Positions 1 to 7,233 of a stretch of 20,839 bases of DNA are shown one piece after another. A model generated the notes under the pieces. The model was given only the letters and a program-made list of their open reading frames with translations, was not told where the DNA came from and made no database searches. The DNA is taken from NCBI GenBank assembly GCA_964433645.1, contig CAYSSK010000069.1, forward strand, positions 1 through 20,839, in the 5' to 3' direction. Numbering within the stretch: the first letter of the stretch is position 1; each line of letters opens with the position of its first letter. The position numbers and the translations under genes are program-made. The DNA is from Desulfofustis sp964433645 (lineage in GTDB: Bacteria; Desulfobacterota; Desulfobulbia; Desulfobulbales; Desulfocapsaceae).

Positions 1-73
1 CCTGTCCCGCCGGTGAGCAAAATAGTTCCTTGAACAGCAGCACCTGTCTGCCGCATCAACGGTGAGAAGATGG

Positions 74-102
74 TTGCCTGTTGGCCGCTCTGGTGATAAA
101 CT
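74..102 (+). promoter_or_regulatory. candidate sigma-70 promoter for fbp
   Basis: TTGCCT at 74-79 and TAAACT at 97-102 are separated by 17 bases. Each hexamer matches its consensus at 4 of 6 positions. Transcription would begin near 109, about 50 bases before the fbp start. Nothing else in bases 1-159 looks like a gene on either strand. This is a pattern match only. Confidence 0.3.
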
Positions 103-134
103 ATCGATATAGCAGCAGACGGGAGACGCTCCAC

Positions 135-155
135 GATGAACCTTTGCGGTAGATA
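135..155 (+). other. possible six-residue leader ORF upstream of fbp
   Basis: ATG at 135 opens a six-codon frame, MNLCGR, ending in TAA at 153-155, five bases before the fbp ATG. A GGGAG element at 121-125 lies upstream at a usable distance, whereas the fbp ATG has only a weak ribosome binding site. The mini-ORF could feed ribosomes to fbp by reinitiation, or it could be chance. A frame this short cannot be judged by coding statistics. Confidence 0.15.
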
Positions 156-159
156 AGAC

Positions 160-2043
160 ATGGGGTCAACGCTCGCTGAACATGCCGGGCCGGACAATCG
201 TCCGGACGACGAACAAATCAAAGCCCGCAGCCTGGACGAATTGGTCCAGCGGTTTCTTCAGCTCGACACCGAACTCAATTCCAATATCCCGACGACCTTG
301 TGGATCAGCGATCTGCACGGCGAAGGGGACCGATTCAAATCTATCCTGCGCGGCCGCTTCGGAGTCCTCTATCAGACCTGCCGGGAAGCGCTGCCCAACA
401 CCTTTACCACCGACAAGATCCAGCACCTGGTGCGGATCATCCGCAGGCAGTTCTACCTCGAAGACCCGAACATCTCGATGGACAAGCAGGACGTCATCCT
501 CTGCCTGATCGAGGTCCTCAAGTACAAGATGACCAACGTTCGCTACCGGGTCGAAGACATCGCCATGCCGGAGTTCCAGGAGACCATCGGCAGGCTGCTC
601 TCCGGGCTGCCGGTCCCGGATCCGATCTTCGAAGAGGAAATCATCTCGGTCCGCCTGATCCATCATCTCTGCCATGCCATCCGCAACGTGCTGCTCGATC
701 GGATCCAGGTTCTCGGCGACGTCTTCGACCGGGGGCCGCAGCCGGACAAGATCATCCGTTTCCTCTCGTCCGCGCCCTATCGCCGCATCGTCGATTACGT
801 GTTGGGCAACCACGATATTCTCTGGATGGGCGCGGCGTCGGGCAACAGATCGCTGATCGCCGAAGCGATTCGCATTACCAGCCGTTACGATCACTTCGAG
901 TTTATGGAACGGCTCTCCTTCGACGCTTCACGGCTTGCCGACTTTGCCGAGAAGACCTATCCCGCCGACCGGGTGACCGGCAATTTCAAGGCCAAGACCG
1001 AGCGCGGCCGGGCCATGGAAAAGGCCCTGGCGATCATTCAGTTCAAACTGGAAGAGCAGACCATTCGCGATTTTCCGGAATATGACATGTCCTCACGGCT
1101 GTGGCTCGACAAACTGGCCGCACTGCTGAAACAGGGGGACACGGACGGGCTCAACGACACTTTTTTCCCGACCGTCGACCTCGACGACCCGGGCCGACTG
1201 ACCCCGGAGGAACAGGCGGTCGTCGACGACCTGACTGAACAGTTCCGGACCAACAGAAAACTCAAGCGGTTGCTCAGCTACCTGTTCACCGTCGGCAAGA
1301 CCTATTCGACGTACAGCAATATCCTCAACATCCACGCCCTGGTGCCATCGACTCCCGACGGTGATTTCCAGGAATTTCTCGGACGCAAGGGACGGGCGCT
1401 GCTCGATTTCATCCAGGCGACCATCACCAGGGTCGGTAAAAACTATATCGCCGGCGCTCCCCAGGACCCGAAAGACCAGGCCCTGTTCTTCTATCTCTGG
1501 TGCGGGCCGCGCTCACCTTTCTTCGGCAAACATGCGATGAAGACCTTCGAGCGCTATTTCCTGATCGACCAAGAAACCCATACCGAAAAGACGCTCTATT
1601 GGCAGCAGAATCTGACCACTGACAGCTTCAAGCGCAAACTGCTCGCCGAATTCGGCGTCAAACGGATCGTCTACGGACATACGCCGGTCAACTATCTGAA
1701 AGGCAAACACATGGCCAGCGAGGACGGCGTGGCGATCAATGTCGACGGCGGTTTCGCCGCCGCTTACTACAACCGCGGCCACTCCCTAGTGCACACACCG
1801 CACCAGTTCTACGGCATCATCCTGCCGACACCGGATGAAATCAAGGAGGCCGAACAGAAATTCGAGTCGGCCCCGCTCGATATCGAATTGATCGATGAAT
1901 TTCAACACCCGATGAAAGTGAAGGAAACCGCCGAGGGGAAAAAACTGAAAGACGAGAGAGAAGCACTGTTGCGCCGGATCAAAGCGCTTGCATCGGCCAA
2001 CGGTCAGGACTTTCTTCACCCTCCGCTCCACACCGACGAATAA
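160..2043 (+). CDS. fbp: fructose-1,6-bisphosphatase class III
   Basis: Hydrolyses fructose 1,6-bisphosphate to fructose 6-phosphate in gluconeogenesis; cytosolic. The 627-residue product carries the metallophosphoesterase motifs of this family in order: DLHGEGDRF (51-59), GDVFDRG (186-192), GNHD (216-219) and YGHTP (around 505-509), followed by NVDGGF. These supply the Asp/His/Asn ligands of the two-metal centre. Length is close to the roughly 640-670 residues usual for the Bacillus subtilis-type enzyme, and the long helical insert between the first two motifs is typical. The ATG at 160 places the first motif at the expected distance, although its ribosome binding site is weak. The stop codon abuts the ATG of the GlpX-like gene (TAAATG), so the two are probably cotranscribed and translationally coupled. 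No broken motif was seen, so this is probably the active FBPase of the pair. Confidence 0.93.
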   Translation: MGSTLAEHAGPDNRPDDEQIKARSLDELVQRFLQLDTELNSNIPTTLWISDLHGEGDRFKSILRGRFGVLYQTCREALPNTFTTDKIQHLVRIIRRQFYLEDPNISMDKQDVILCLIEVLKYKMTNVRYRVEDIAMPEFQETIGRLLSGLPVPDPIFEEEIISVRLIHHLCHAIRNVLLDRIQVLGDVFDRGPQPDKIIRFLSSAPYRRIVDYVLGNHDILWMGAASGNRSLIAEAIRITSRYDHFEFMERLSFDASRLADFAEKTYPADRVTGNFKAKTERGRAMEKALAIIQFKLEEQTIRDFPEYDMSSRLWLDKLAALLKQGDTDGLNDTFFPTVDLDDPGRLTPEEQAVVDDLTEQFRTNRKLKRLLSYLFTVGKTYSTYSNILNIHALVPSTPDGDFQEFLGRKGRALLDFIQATITRVGKNYIAGAPQDPKDQALFFYLWCGPRSPFFGKHAMKTFERYFLIDQETHTEKTLYWQQNLTTDSFKRKLLAEFGVKRIVYGHTPVNYLKGKHMASEDGVAINVDGGFAAAYYNRGHSLVHTPHQFYGIILPTPDEIKEAEQKFESAPLDIELIDEFQHPMKVKETAEGKKLKDEREALLRRIKALASANGQDFLHPPLHTDE

Positions 2044-2991
2044 ATGGATACCAACTACGGCATGGAGATCGTCAGGGCGACGGAAATCGCCGCCCTGACC
2101 GCGGCACGAGAGCAAGGCCTCGGTGATTACCGGGAAATCCTCAACCACGCCCGGGCCGCCATCGCCAAGACCCTGAACCGATTGCGGATCGACGGTTACG
2201 TCGTCAATGATCGCTTTCAGAACCGCGACGACATCTATCCGATGCCGGCCACCCTCGGCCAGGGCGGCCCGACCATGGACCTGATGGCCATTGCCCTCGA
2301 GGCCCACCACTCCGCGGCCAACGGCGGCAACAACGCCACCAGCTATGCGGTCATCGCGCCGCGCGGCGTCATCCAATCGGTGCCGAACCTGAGCATGTAC
2401 AAGATCGTGGTCGGGCCGCAGGCCGGCAATGTCATCGACATCAATCAACCACCGATCATCAACGTCAAGCGGGTAGCCCGGGCCCTGCGCAAGTACACCG
2501 AAAACGTCACGGTCTGCATTCTCAACCAGGCCCGGCACAAGCAGTTGATCAAGGAAATTCGTCAATGCGGCGCCCGCATCAAGCTGATCGAGGAAGGTGA
2601 GTTGTCCGGTTGCCTGTCGGCGATCACCGGAGAAAAGACAGATCTCTACCTCGGGTACGGCTATGCCCCGGAAGGTGCCCTGGTGGCCGCCGCCATCAGC
2701 TGTCTCGGCGGCTATTTCGAAGGCAAGATCTTCTACGAAAACGACCGCGACCGAGAACAGGCGGAGGAACACGGCATCACTGATTTCGAAAAAATTTTCC
2801 GCCCCCAGGATCTGATCCGGTCTAAAGAGGTGGCGATTGCGGCGACCGGTGTCACCGACGGAGAGTTTCTCGAGGGCGTGCGCTTCACGTCAAACGGCGC
2901 GGTAACAAGCTCCTTTATCGCCCGTGCCGAAACCAAGACCCATCGAAAGCTGGAAACCCGCCATTTCTTCGATTACAAACCGATTTTCTGA
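2044..2991 (+). CDS. GlpX-like (class II FBPase family) protein, probable pseudoenzyme
   Basis: The 315-residue product aligns over its full length with class II fructose-1,6-bisphosphatase GlpX: RATEIAAL near residue 11, RIDG (48-51), VVGP (122-125), APEG (208-211), ATGVTDGEFLEG (267-278). However, the catalytic centre is altered. Against E. coli GlpX recalled from memory, metal-site residues Asp33, Glu57 and Asp85 correspond to Leu33, Arg57 and Ile83. The GEGEIDEAPM block has become NDRFQNRDDIYPM, and the DPIEGT block has become IALEAH. Glu88 and Glu213 equivalents (Glu86, Glu210) remain. The fold is likely intact but FBPase activity is doubtful. It starts immediately after the fbp stop codon, suggesting coupled expression and perhaps a regulatory or scaffolding role toward that enzyme (inference). 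It could instead have a different substrate. ATG 2062 is an alternative start. Confidence 0.8.
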   Translation: MDTNYGMEIVRATEIAALTAAREQGLGDYREILNHARAAIAKTLNRLRIDGYVVNDRFQNRDDIYPMPATLGQGGPTMDLMAIALEAHHSAANGGNNATSYAVIAPRGVIQSVPNLSMYKIVVGPQAGNVIDINQPPIINVKRVARALRKYTENVTVCILNQARHKQLIKEIRQCGARIKLIEEGELSGCLSAITGEKTDLYLGYGYAPEGALVAAAISCLGGYFEGKIFYENDRDREQAEEHGITDFEKIFRPQDLIRSKEVAIAATGVTDGEFLEGVRFTSNGAVTSSFIARAETKTHRKLETRHFFDYKPIF

Positions 2992-3127
2992 TTGATGGGT
3001 CTCGGTGACCAGGGATTTTCCCGCAGGTCGGCCCGGTTACCGTATCCCGGCCCGAGAACGCGATGGTAGGCCGGCGGCCGTATGCCCAAGCCGGGAACCA
3101 TCCGTTCGTTGACCAATTGAAAATACC

Positions 3128-4066
3128 ATGAAAACCAACCTGTTCTGGCTGCAATGCGGCGGGTGTGGCGGAGACACCATGTCGCTGCTCAACGCCTCCG
3201 CGCCCAATTTCATCGAAGCGATCCAGGGGCTTGGCCTCACTATCCTCTGGCACCCGAGCTTTTCGGTGCTGACCACCCAGGCCTATCACCGGCAGCTCGA
3301 TCGATTGCTGGCCGGCAGCGAACCGCTTTCCATTCTCTGCGTTGAAGGCGCCCCGATTACCGGGCCGGACGCGACCGGTCGGTTCGATATGAGCTTCGAT
3401 CGGCCGAAAACTCAGGTGCTGATCGAACTGGCCGGACTGGCCGACCATGTCATCGCCGTCGGTACCTGTGCCGCCTACGGCGGTGTCAGCGGTGCCGGTG
3501 ATGCCGGGGCGACCGGCATGCAGTTTCACGGCCGGAGCCGAGGCGGCCTGCTTGGCGGCTCGTTTCGTGCCAAGGCCGGAGGGCCGGTGATCAATATTCC
3601 GGGGTGCCCCTGTCATCCGGTGGCGCTGATCGGCACCCTGAGCATGCTGCTCAGAGACGGGACCTGCGATTTGACCGACTATCAGGCCCCGACCGACTAT
3701 TACAGCATGCTCGTCCATCAGGGCTGCACGCGCAACGAGTATCACGAATACCAGATCGAGGAGACCGATTTCGGTGAGAAAGGCTGCCTTTTTTTCCATA
3801 TGGGCTGCCACGGCCCGCTGGCCCATGGCCCGTGCAACAAATATCTGTGGAACGGCCGCAATTGTAAAACCCGCAGCGGCGTCCCCTGTTTCGGCTGCAC
3901 CGAGCCGGATTTCCCGCAGGCTACACCGTTTTTCGAAACACCCAATATCGTCGGCTTGCCGATCAACCTGCCGGACGGTGTCGATCGTCCCCACTACCTT
4001 GCCTACAAAGGCATGGCCGCCGCCGCTGCTCCTGAACGGTTAAAACACCGCAAAACAAAAATCTGA
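3128..4066 (+). CDS. [NiFe] hydrogenase small subunit, sensory/group-2-like
   Basis: Iron-sulfur subunit of a [NiFe] hydrogenase, which relays electrons from the active site in the partner subunit. The 312-residue protein has no Tat signal and no C-terminal membrane anchor, so it is cytosolic, as in regulatory (HupU/HoxB) and other group 2 enzymes. The N-terminus reads LFWLQCGGCGGDTMSLL. The usual proximal-cluster CxxC is C13-G-G-D16, so Asp replaces the second Cys, with an extra Cys at position 10. The remaining proximal ligands C114 (GTCAAYGG) and C160 (GCPCHP) are present. H197, C200, C220, C227, C236, C254 and C257 are the candidate ligands of the distal and medial clusters; C246 is an extra Cys. 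One base separates its stop from the large-subunit ATG. No signal-peptide or maturation genes lie nearby. Assignment to HydDB group 2c (kinase-linked) is inferred from context. Confidence 0.9.
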   Translation: MKTNLFWLQCGGCGGDTMSLLNASAPNFIEAIQGLGLTILWHPSFSVLTTQAYHRQLDRLLAGSEPLSILCVEGAPITGPDATGRFDMSFDRPKTQVLIELAGLADHVIAVGTCAAYGGVSGAGDAGATGMQFHGRSRGGLLGGSFRAKAGGPVINIPGCPCHPVALIGTLSMLLRDGTCDLTDYQAPTDYYSMLVHQGCTRNEYHEYQIEETDFGEKGCLFFHMGCHGPLAHGPCNKYLWNGRNCKTRSGVPCFGCTEPDFPQATPFFETPNIVGLPINLPDGVDRPHYLAYKGMAAAAAPERLKHRKTKI

Positions 4067-4067
4067 T

Positions 4068-5573
4068 ATGGCCCGTCGAAAAACGATAACCCTGACTCTG
4101 CCGGTCAACCGCGTCGAAGGTGATCTGGAATTGATGATCGATGTCAGGGATGGAATCGTGGTCGATGCCTGGAGCCGCGGCACCATGTATCGCGGCTTTG
4201 AAAATATGCTCAAAGGCCGGGCTCCACGGGACAGCCTGGTATTGACGCCACGTGTCTGCGGCATTTGCGGCACCGCCCACCTGACCGCCGCGGCCAAGGC
4301 CCTCGACATGGTCTGCGGCGTCACCATTCCTGACAACGCCCTGCTGGTCAGGAACCTCGCCTCGATGGCCGAACACCTGCAAAGCGATATGCGTCACGGT
4401 TTGTTGATGTTCATGCCCGATTTCACCGACCCGTGGTACGCCCAAGCTGCTTTTTATGAGGAAGCGGTCGCACGCTATCGGCCGCTCAGCGGCAGTTCGG
4501 CCATCGGCGCAATTAAGCAGACCAAGCGCATTATAGAAATCGTCGCCATTATCGGCGGCCAATGGCCGAACTCCTCCTATATGGTGCCGGGCGGCGTCGC
4601 CGGAGCCATGACCAGAGACGACCTGATCAGCTGCCGTTATCTCCTCAACCGTTTTCGCGACTGGTATGAAACCTGCGTGCTCGGCTGTTCAATCGAGAGA
4701 TGGCAGGCCGTTGCCGACGGTGACGAGCTGGCACGCTGGTATGAGGAGGCGGCGCAGCACCGCGCCGGTGAAGTCGGTTTCCTGATGCGCTGCTGCCGGG
4801 AAAGCGGCCTTGATCGGCTCGGTCGGGGACATCACCGTTATATCAGCTACGGTCAATTCGACTACCCCGCCGCCAGCGACCAGCCCCCCGGCACCCTGCT
4901 CTTTTCCTCCGGGTTCTGTGACGGCGAACGCTTCGAGTCGTTCAATCAGGAAAACATCACCGAGCACGTCGCCCACTCCCGCTTCAGAGATTATCTCGGC
5001 GGCCTGCACCCGTTCAACGGTGAAACCGTGCCGCTGGCCGAGGCAGCCACCGAGAGCAAATACTCGCTGACAAAAGCCCCGCGCTATCGGGATAAACCCG
5101 CTGAAACCGGGCCGCTGGCTGAAATGCTGTGCAGCGGCGCGCCGCTGTTTCGTAGCCTGATCAAAACCGATGGCGCCAGCGTAATGTCCAGGCAGCTCGC
5201 TCGTCTAACCCGGGGAGCCGTACTCATACCGGCCATGGAGCAGTGGCTGGCGGTCATCGATCCCGACGAGCCGTTCTACACGCCGGTCAAAGCCATCCCC
5301 GACGGTCGCGGCTTCGGGCTGACCGGCGGCTGTCGCGGAGCACTCGGTCACTGGGTGACCATCGAAAACAAAGCGATCAGCCGCTATCAGATTATCACGC
5401 CGACCGCCTGGAACGGTTCGCCGCGGGACACCAATCATGTCCGAGGACCGTGGGAAGAAGCGGTTATCGGCACGCCGGTCGACGATCCCGAAAATCCGGT
5501 GCAGGTCGCCCAGGTCATTCGCTCGTTCGACGCCTGCCAGGTCTGTTCGGTACACCATATCCGCAAAACATGA
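4068..5573 (+). CDS. [NiFe] hydrogenase large subunit, sensory type without C-terminal peptide
   Basis: Carries the Ni-Fe(CN)2CO active site that binds and activates H2. The L1 motif RVCGICGTAH (62-71) supplies C64 and C67. The L2 motif DACQVCSVH (488-496) supplies C490 and C493. The near-universal Pro of DPCxxCxxH is Ala489 here. The N-terminal RVEGD has Asp where most enzymes have His (RxEGH), and NGSPRD (a conserved arginine motif near the active site) is present. Only five residues (HIRKT) follow the L2 His. Catalytic hydrogenases normally carry a longer peptide there that a maturation protease removes, whereas regulatory hydrogenases such as HupV/HoxC lack it. The product of 501 residues is therefore probably not processed, which fits an H2 sensor. 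The stop codon overlaps the kinase ATG by four bases (ATGA, 5570-5573). Confidence 0.92.
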   Translation: MARRKTITLTLPVNRVEGDLELMIDVRDGIVVDAWSRGTMYRGFENMLKGRAPRDSLVLTPRVCGICGTAHLTAAAKALDMVCGVTIPDNALLVRNLASMAEHLQSDMRHGLLMFMPDFTDPWYAQAAFYEEAVARYRPLSGSSAIGAIKQTKRIIEIVAIIGGQWPNSSYMVPGGVAGAMTRDDLISCRYLLNRFRDWYETCVLGCSIERWQAVADGDELARWYEEAAQHRAGEVGFLMRCCRESGLDRLGRGHHRYISYGQFDYPAASDQPPGTLLFSSGFCDGERFESFNQENITEHVAHSRFRDYLGGLHPFNGETVPLAEAATESKYSLTKAPRYRDKPAETGPLAEMLCSGAPLFRSLIKTDGASVMSRQLARLTRGAVLIPAMEQWLAVIDPDEPFYTPVKAIPDGRGFGLTGGCRGALGHWVTIENKAISRYQIITPTAWNGSPRDTNHVRGPWEEAVIGTPVDDPENPVQVAQVIRSFDACQVCSVHHIRKT

Positions 5574-6952
5574 GCGACCCTGCCGTACATCATGATCTTC
5601 TCGGCCTGATCGCCGAAAACGAAGCCCTGATCAACGAATTGCGGGTCGCCCGCCAGGCAGCGGCCATCACCGCCGAACTGGTGGCCAAACAATTCGCCAA
5701 TCTCGATATTATCCTCAGAGAACTGGATCAACGGGCCCGCAACGAAAAAGTACTCCGGCAGGATATGGCCCAGGCTCGACAGGCCGCCGAAGCGGCCAAC
5801 ATCGCCAAAAGCGAATTTCTCGCCAACATGAGTCACGAAATCCGGACGCCGATGAACGGCATCATCGGCATGACCGACCTGGTTCTGGCCACCGACTTGG
5901 CCGATAACCAGCGTCATTATCTTGAGATCGTCAAACATTCCGCCAACCGTTTGCTCCGGGTAATCAACGATATCCTCGATTTTTCCCGGGTGGAATCAGG
6001 CAAACTGGAACTCGATCCGACCGTCTTCAATCTCTCAGAGACGTTGAACAGCGCCTTGACCATGTTCATCCCGGCTGCCCGGCACAAAGGACTGCGGCTA
6101 AACATCACCATCGATTCGACCGTACCCCGACAGGTCTATGCCGATGCCAACCGGTTACTGCAAATCATCGTCAACCTGGTCAACAATGCGATCAAGTTCA
6201 CCGATCGCGGCACCGTTTCCGTGACCATCGCCCCCTACCGGAAGTCCCGGCGAAAAACCCACTTCATCCGTTTCAGCATCGGTGACACCGGTATCGGTAT
6301 CGCCCGTGAGAAGCAGCAACAGATCTTCGAATCGTTCCGCCAGGCAGACAGCTCTATCACCAGACAATACGGGGGAACCGGCCTGGGACTGGCGATCTCC
6401 TGTCAGCTCGCGGAATTGATGGGCAGCCGGGTCCGGATGAGGAGCGAAAAAGGACGCGGCTCCACCTTCTGGCTGGACTGTGCCCTGCCCGCCGAGCCGC
6501 CTCCTGAGCAGCATGCACCTGCGGTTGCCCCGGTCGACTCGGCTTCAAGGAGCGCGCCCCGTGACCTGAAACACTATCGCGTCCTGCTTGCCGAAGACGA
6601 CCCGATCAACCAGACCGTGGTTACCGCTCTGCTCGATCAGCTCGGCCTGTCGGTAACCGTCGTCGGCAACGGCCGGGAAGCGGTGGACGAAATGCTCGCC
6701 AATAACTACCATCTCGTTCTGATGGATCTGCAGATGCCCGACGTCGACGGGTTTGAGGCAACCCGGCAGATCAGGTTGCTGGAAGGAAAAAAAGGAAAGA
6801 CCCCAATCGTTGCCTTGACCGCCCACGCCATGGATAAAGACCGGGACAAATGCCGGCAGGCCGGCATGAATGATTTCCTCAGCAAACCGATCGACGGCGA
6901 TCGCCTCAATTTCGTGCTCGGCACCTATCTCAGGGCGCCCGATCACCGCTGA
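5570..6952 (+). CDS. soluble hybrid histidine kinase linked to the hydrogenase
   Basis: Two-component hybrid kinase of 460 residues. Residues 10-85 are strongly helical and coiled-coil-like, with no membrane segment and no recognisable PAS or GAF sensor domain. A HisKA domain follows, with H-box MSHEIRTPMNG and phosphoacceptor His89. The ATPase domain has N-box NLVNNAIKF (202-210), G1 DTGIGI (239-244) and G2 GGTGLGLAI (268-276). A C-terminal receiver domain has the acidic pair in AEDD (341-344), phosphoacceptor Asp386 in LMDLQMPD, and Lys439 in LSKP. The frame is open further upstream inside the large-subunit gene, but ATG 5570 is chosen because it gives a four-base overlap with that stop and the upstream portion has no domain sense. 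Missing a sensor domain of its own, it probably takes its signal from the adjacent hydrogenase (inference). An HPt or response regulator must be encoded elsewhere. Confidence 0.9.
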   Translation: MSDPAVHHDLLGLIAENEALINELRVARQAAAITAELVAKQFANLDIILRELDQRARNEKVLRQDMAQARQAAEAANIAKSEFLANMSHEIRTPMNGIIGMTDLVLATDLADNQRHYLEIVKHSANRLLRVINDILDFSRVESGKLELDPTVFNLSETLNSALTMFIPAARHKGLRLNITIDSTVPRQVYADANRLLQIIVNLVNNAIKFTDRGTVSVTIAPYRKSRRKTHFIRFSIGDTGIGIAREKQQQIFESFRQADSSITRQYGGTGLGLAISCQLAELMGSRVRMRSEKGRGSTFWLDCALPAEPPPEQHAPAVAPVDSASRSAPRDLKHYRVLLAEDDPINQTVVTALLDQLGLSVTVVGNGREAVDEMLANNYHLVLMDLQMPDVDGFEATRQIRLLEGKKGKTPIVALTAHAMDKDRDKCRQAGMNDFLSKPIDGDRLNFVLGTYLRAPDHR

Positions 6953-7175
6953 AAAACAAAGCCGTTAACCGATCAAGGCTGGAGCCAGATGGTGTCATCT
7001 CCTGGCGCGAAAAAGACCACCAGGAACAATGAACATAGCCGTCGCGATCGACAGGACCGGTCGGTACTCCCGGAGGCCGCATCTTGTAGACCCGAAGAAG
7101 CGACCAGGCCGCAGCGCAGCAGCAGGAGGGAGGGCCAACCAGCCCATCCGACGCGATGACGATTTTCATGCTTTG

Positions 7176-7204
7176 TTGTGACCATTAGTCATGAAGGTTA
7201 TATA
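7176..7204 (+). promoter_or_regulatory. candidate promoter with internal palindrome, sulfite reductase gene
   Basis: TTGTGA (7176-7181) and TATATA (7199-7204) are spaced by 17 bases, placing transcription start about 20 bases before the ATG at 7234. The perfect inverted repeat TGACCATTAGTCA (7179-7191, 4+5+4) overlaps the -35 element and spacer, where a repressor or activator could bind. A second inverted repeat, TTGTTGT (7173-7179) with ACAACAA (7204-7210), brackets the whole promoter. The first half resembles the TTGTGA half-site of CRP/FNR-family regulators such as HcpR, but the second half does not fit. In the rest of the 6953-7233 spacer I see no supportable gene. Confidence 0.4.
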
Positions 7205-7233
7205 CAACAACCCTATCCTGAAGAGATTGACCC

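Noticed and set aside
1786..2772. Long minus-strand frame of 328 codons opposite fbp and glpX-like
   Set aside because: Antisense shadow of GC-rich coding DNA; no domain, implausible composition, and it overlaps two well-supported genes.
3110..3115. TTGACC as a -35 element for the hydrogenase operon
   Set aside because: It is only 12 bases before the ATG, so transcription would start inside the coding sequence.
2915..3994. Minus-strand frame of 359 codons opposite the hydrogenase small subunit
   Set aside because: The plus-strand hydrogenase motifs are unmistakable and the antisense product resembles no family.
5243..5569. Upstream extension of the kinase frame inside the large-subunit gene
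   Set aside because: The extra 109 residues are an out-of-frame reading of hydrogenase codons rich in Arg and Ser. ATG 5570 with a four-base overlap is the natural start.
6977..7003. Possible terminator after the kinase (GCCAGATG ... CATCTCCTGGC)
   Set aside because: The stem needs a bulge and there is no T-run after it.
6930..7169. Minus-strand frame starting MKIVIASDG
   Set aside because: No ribosome binding site, Cys/Ser/Trp-rich continuation, overlaps the kinase 3' end, no family recognised. Kept only as a note in the findings.
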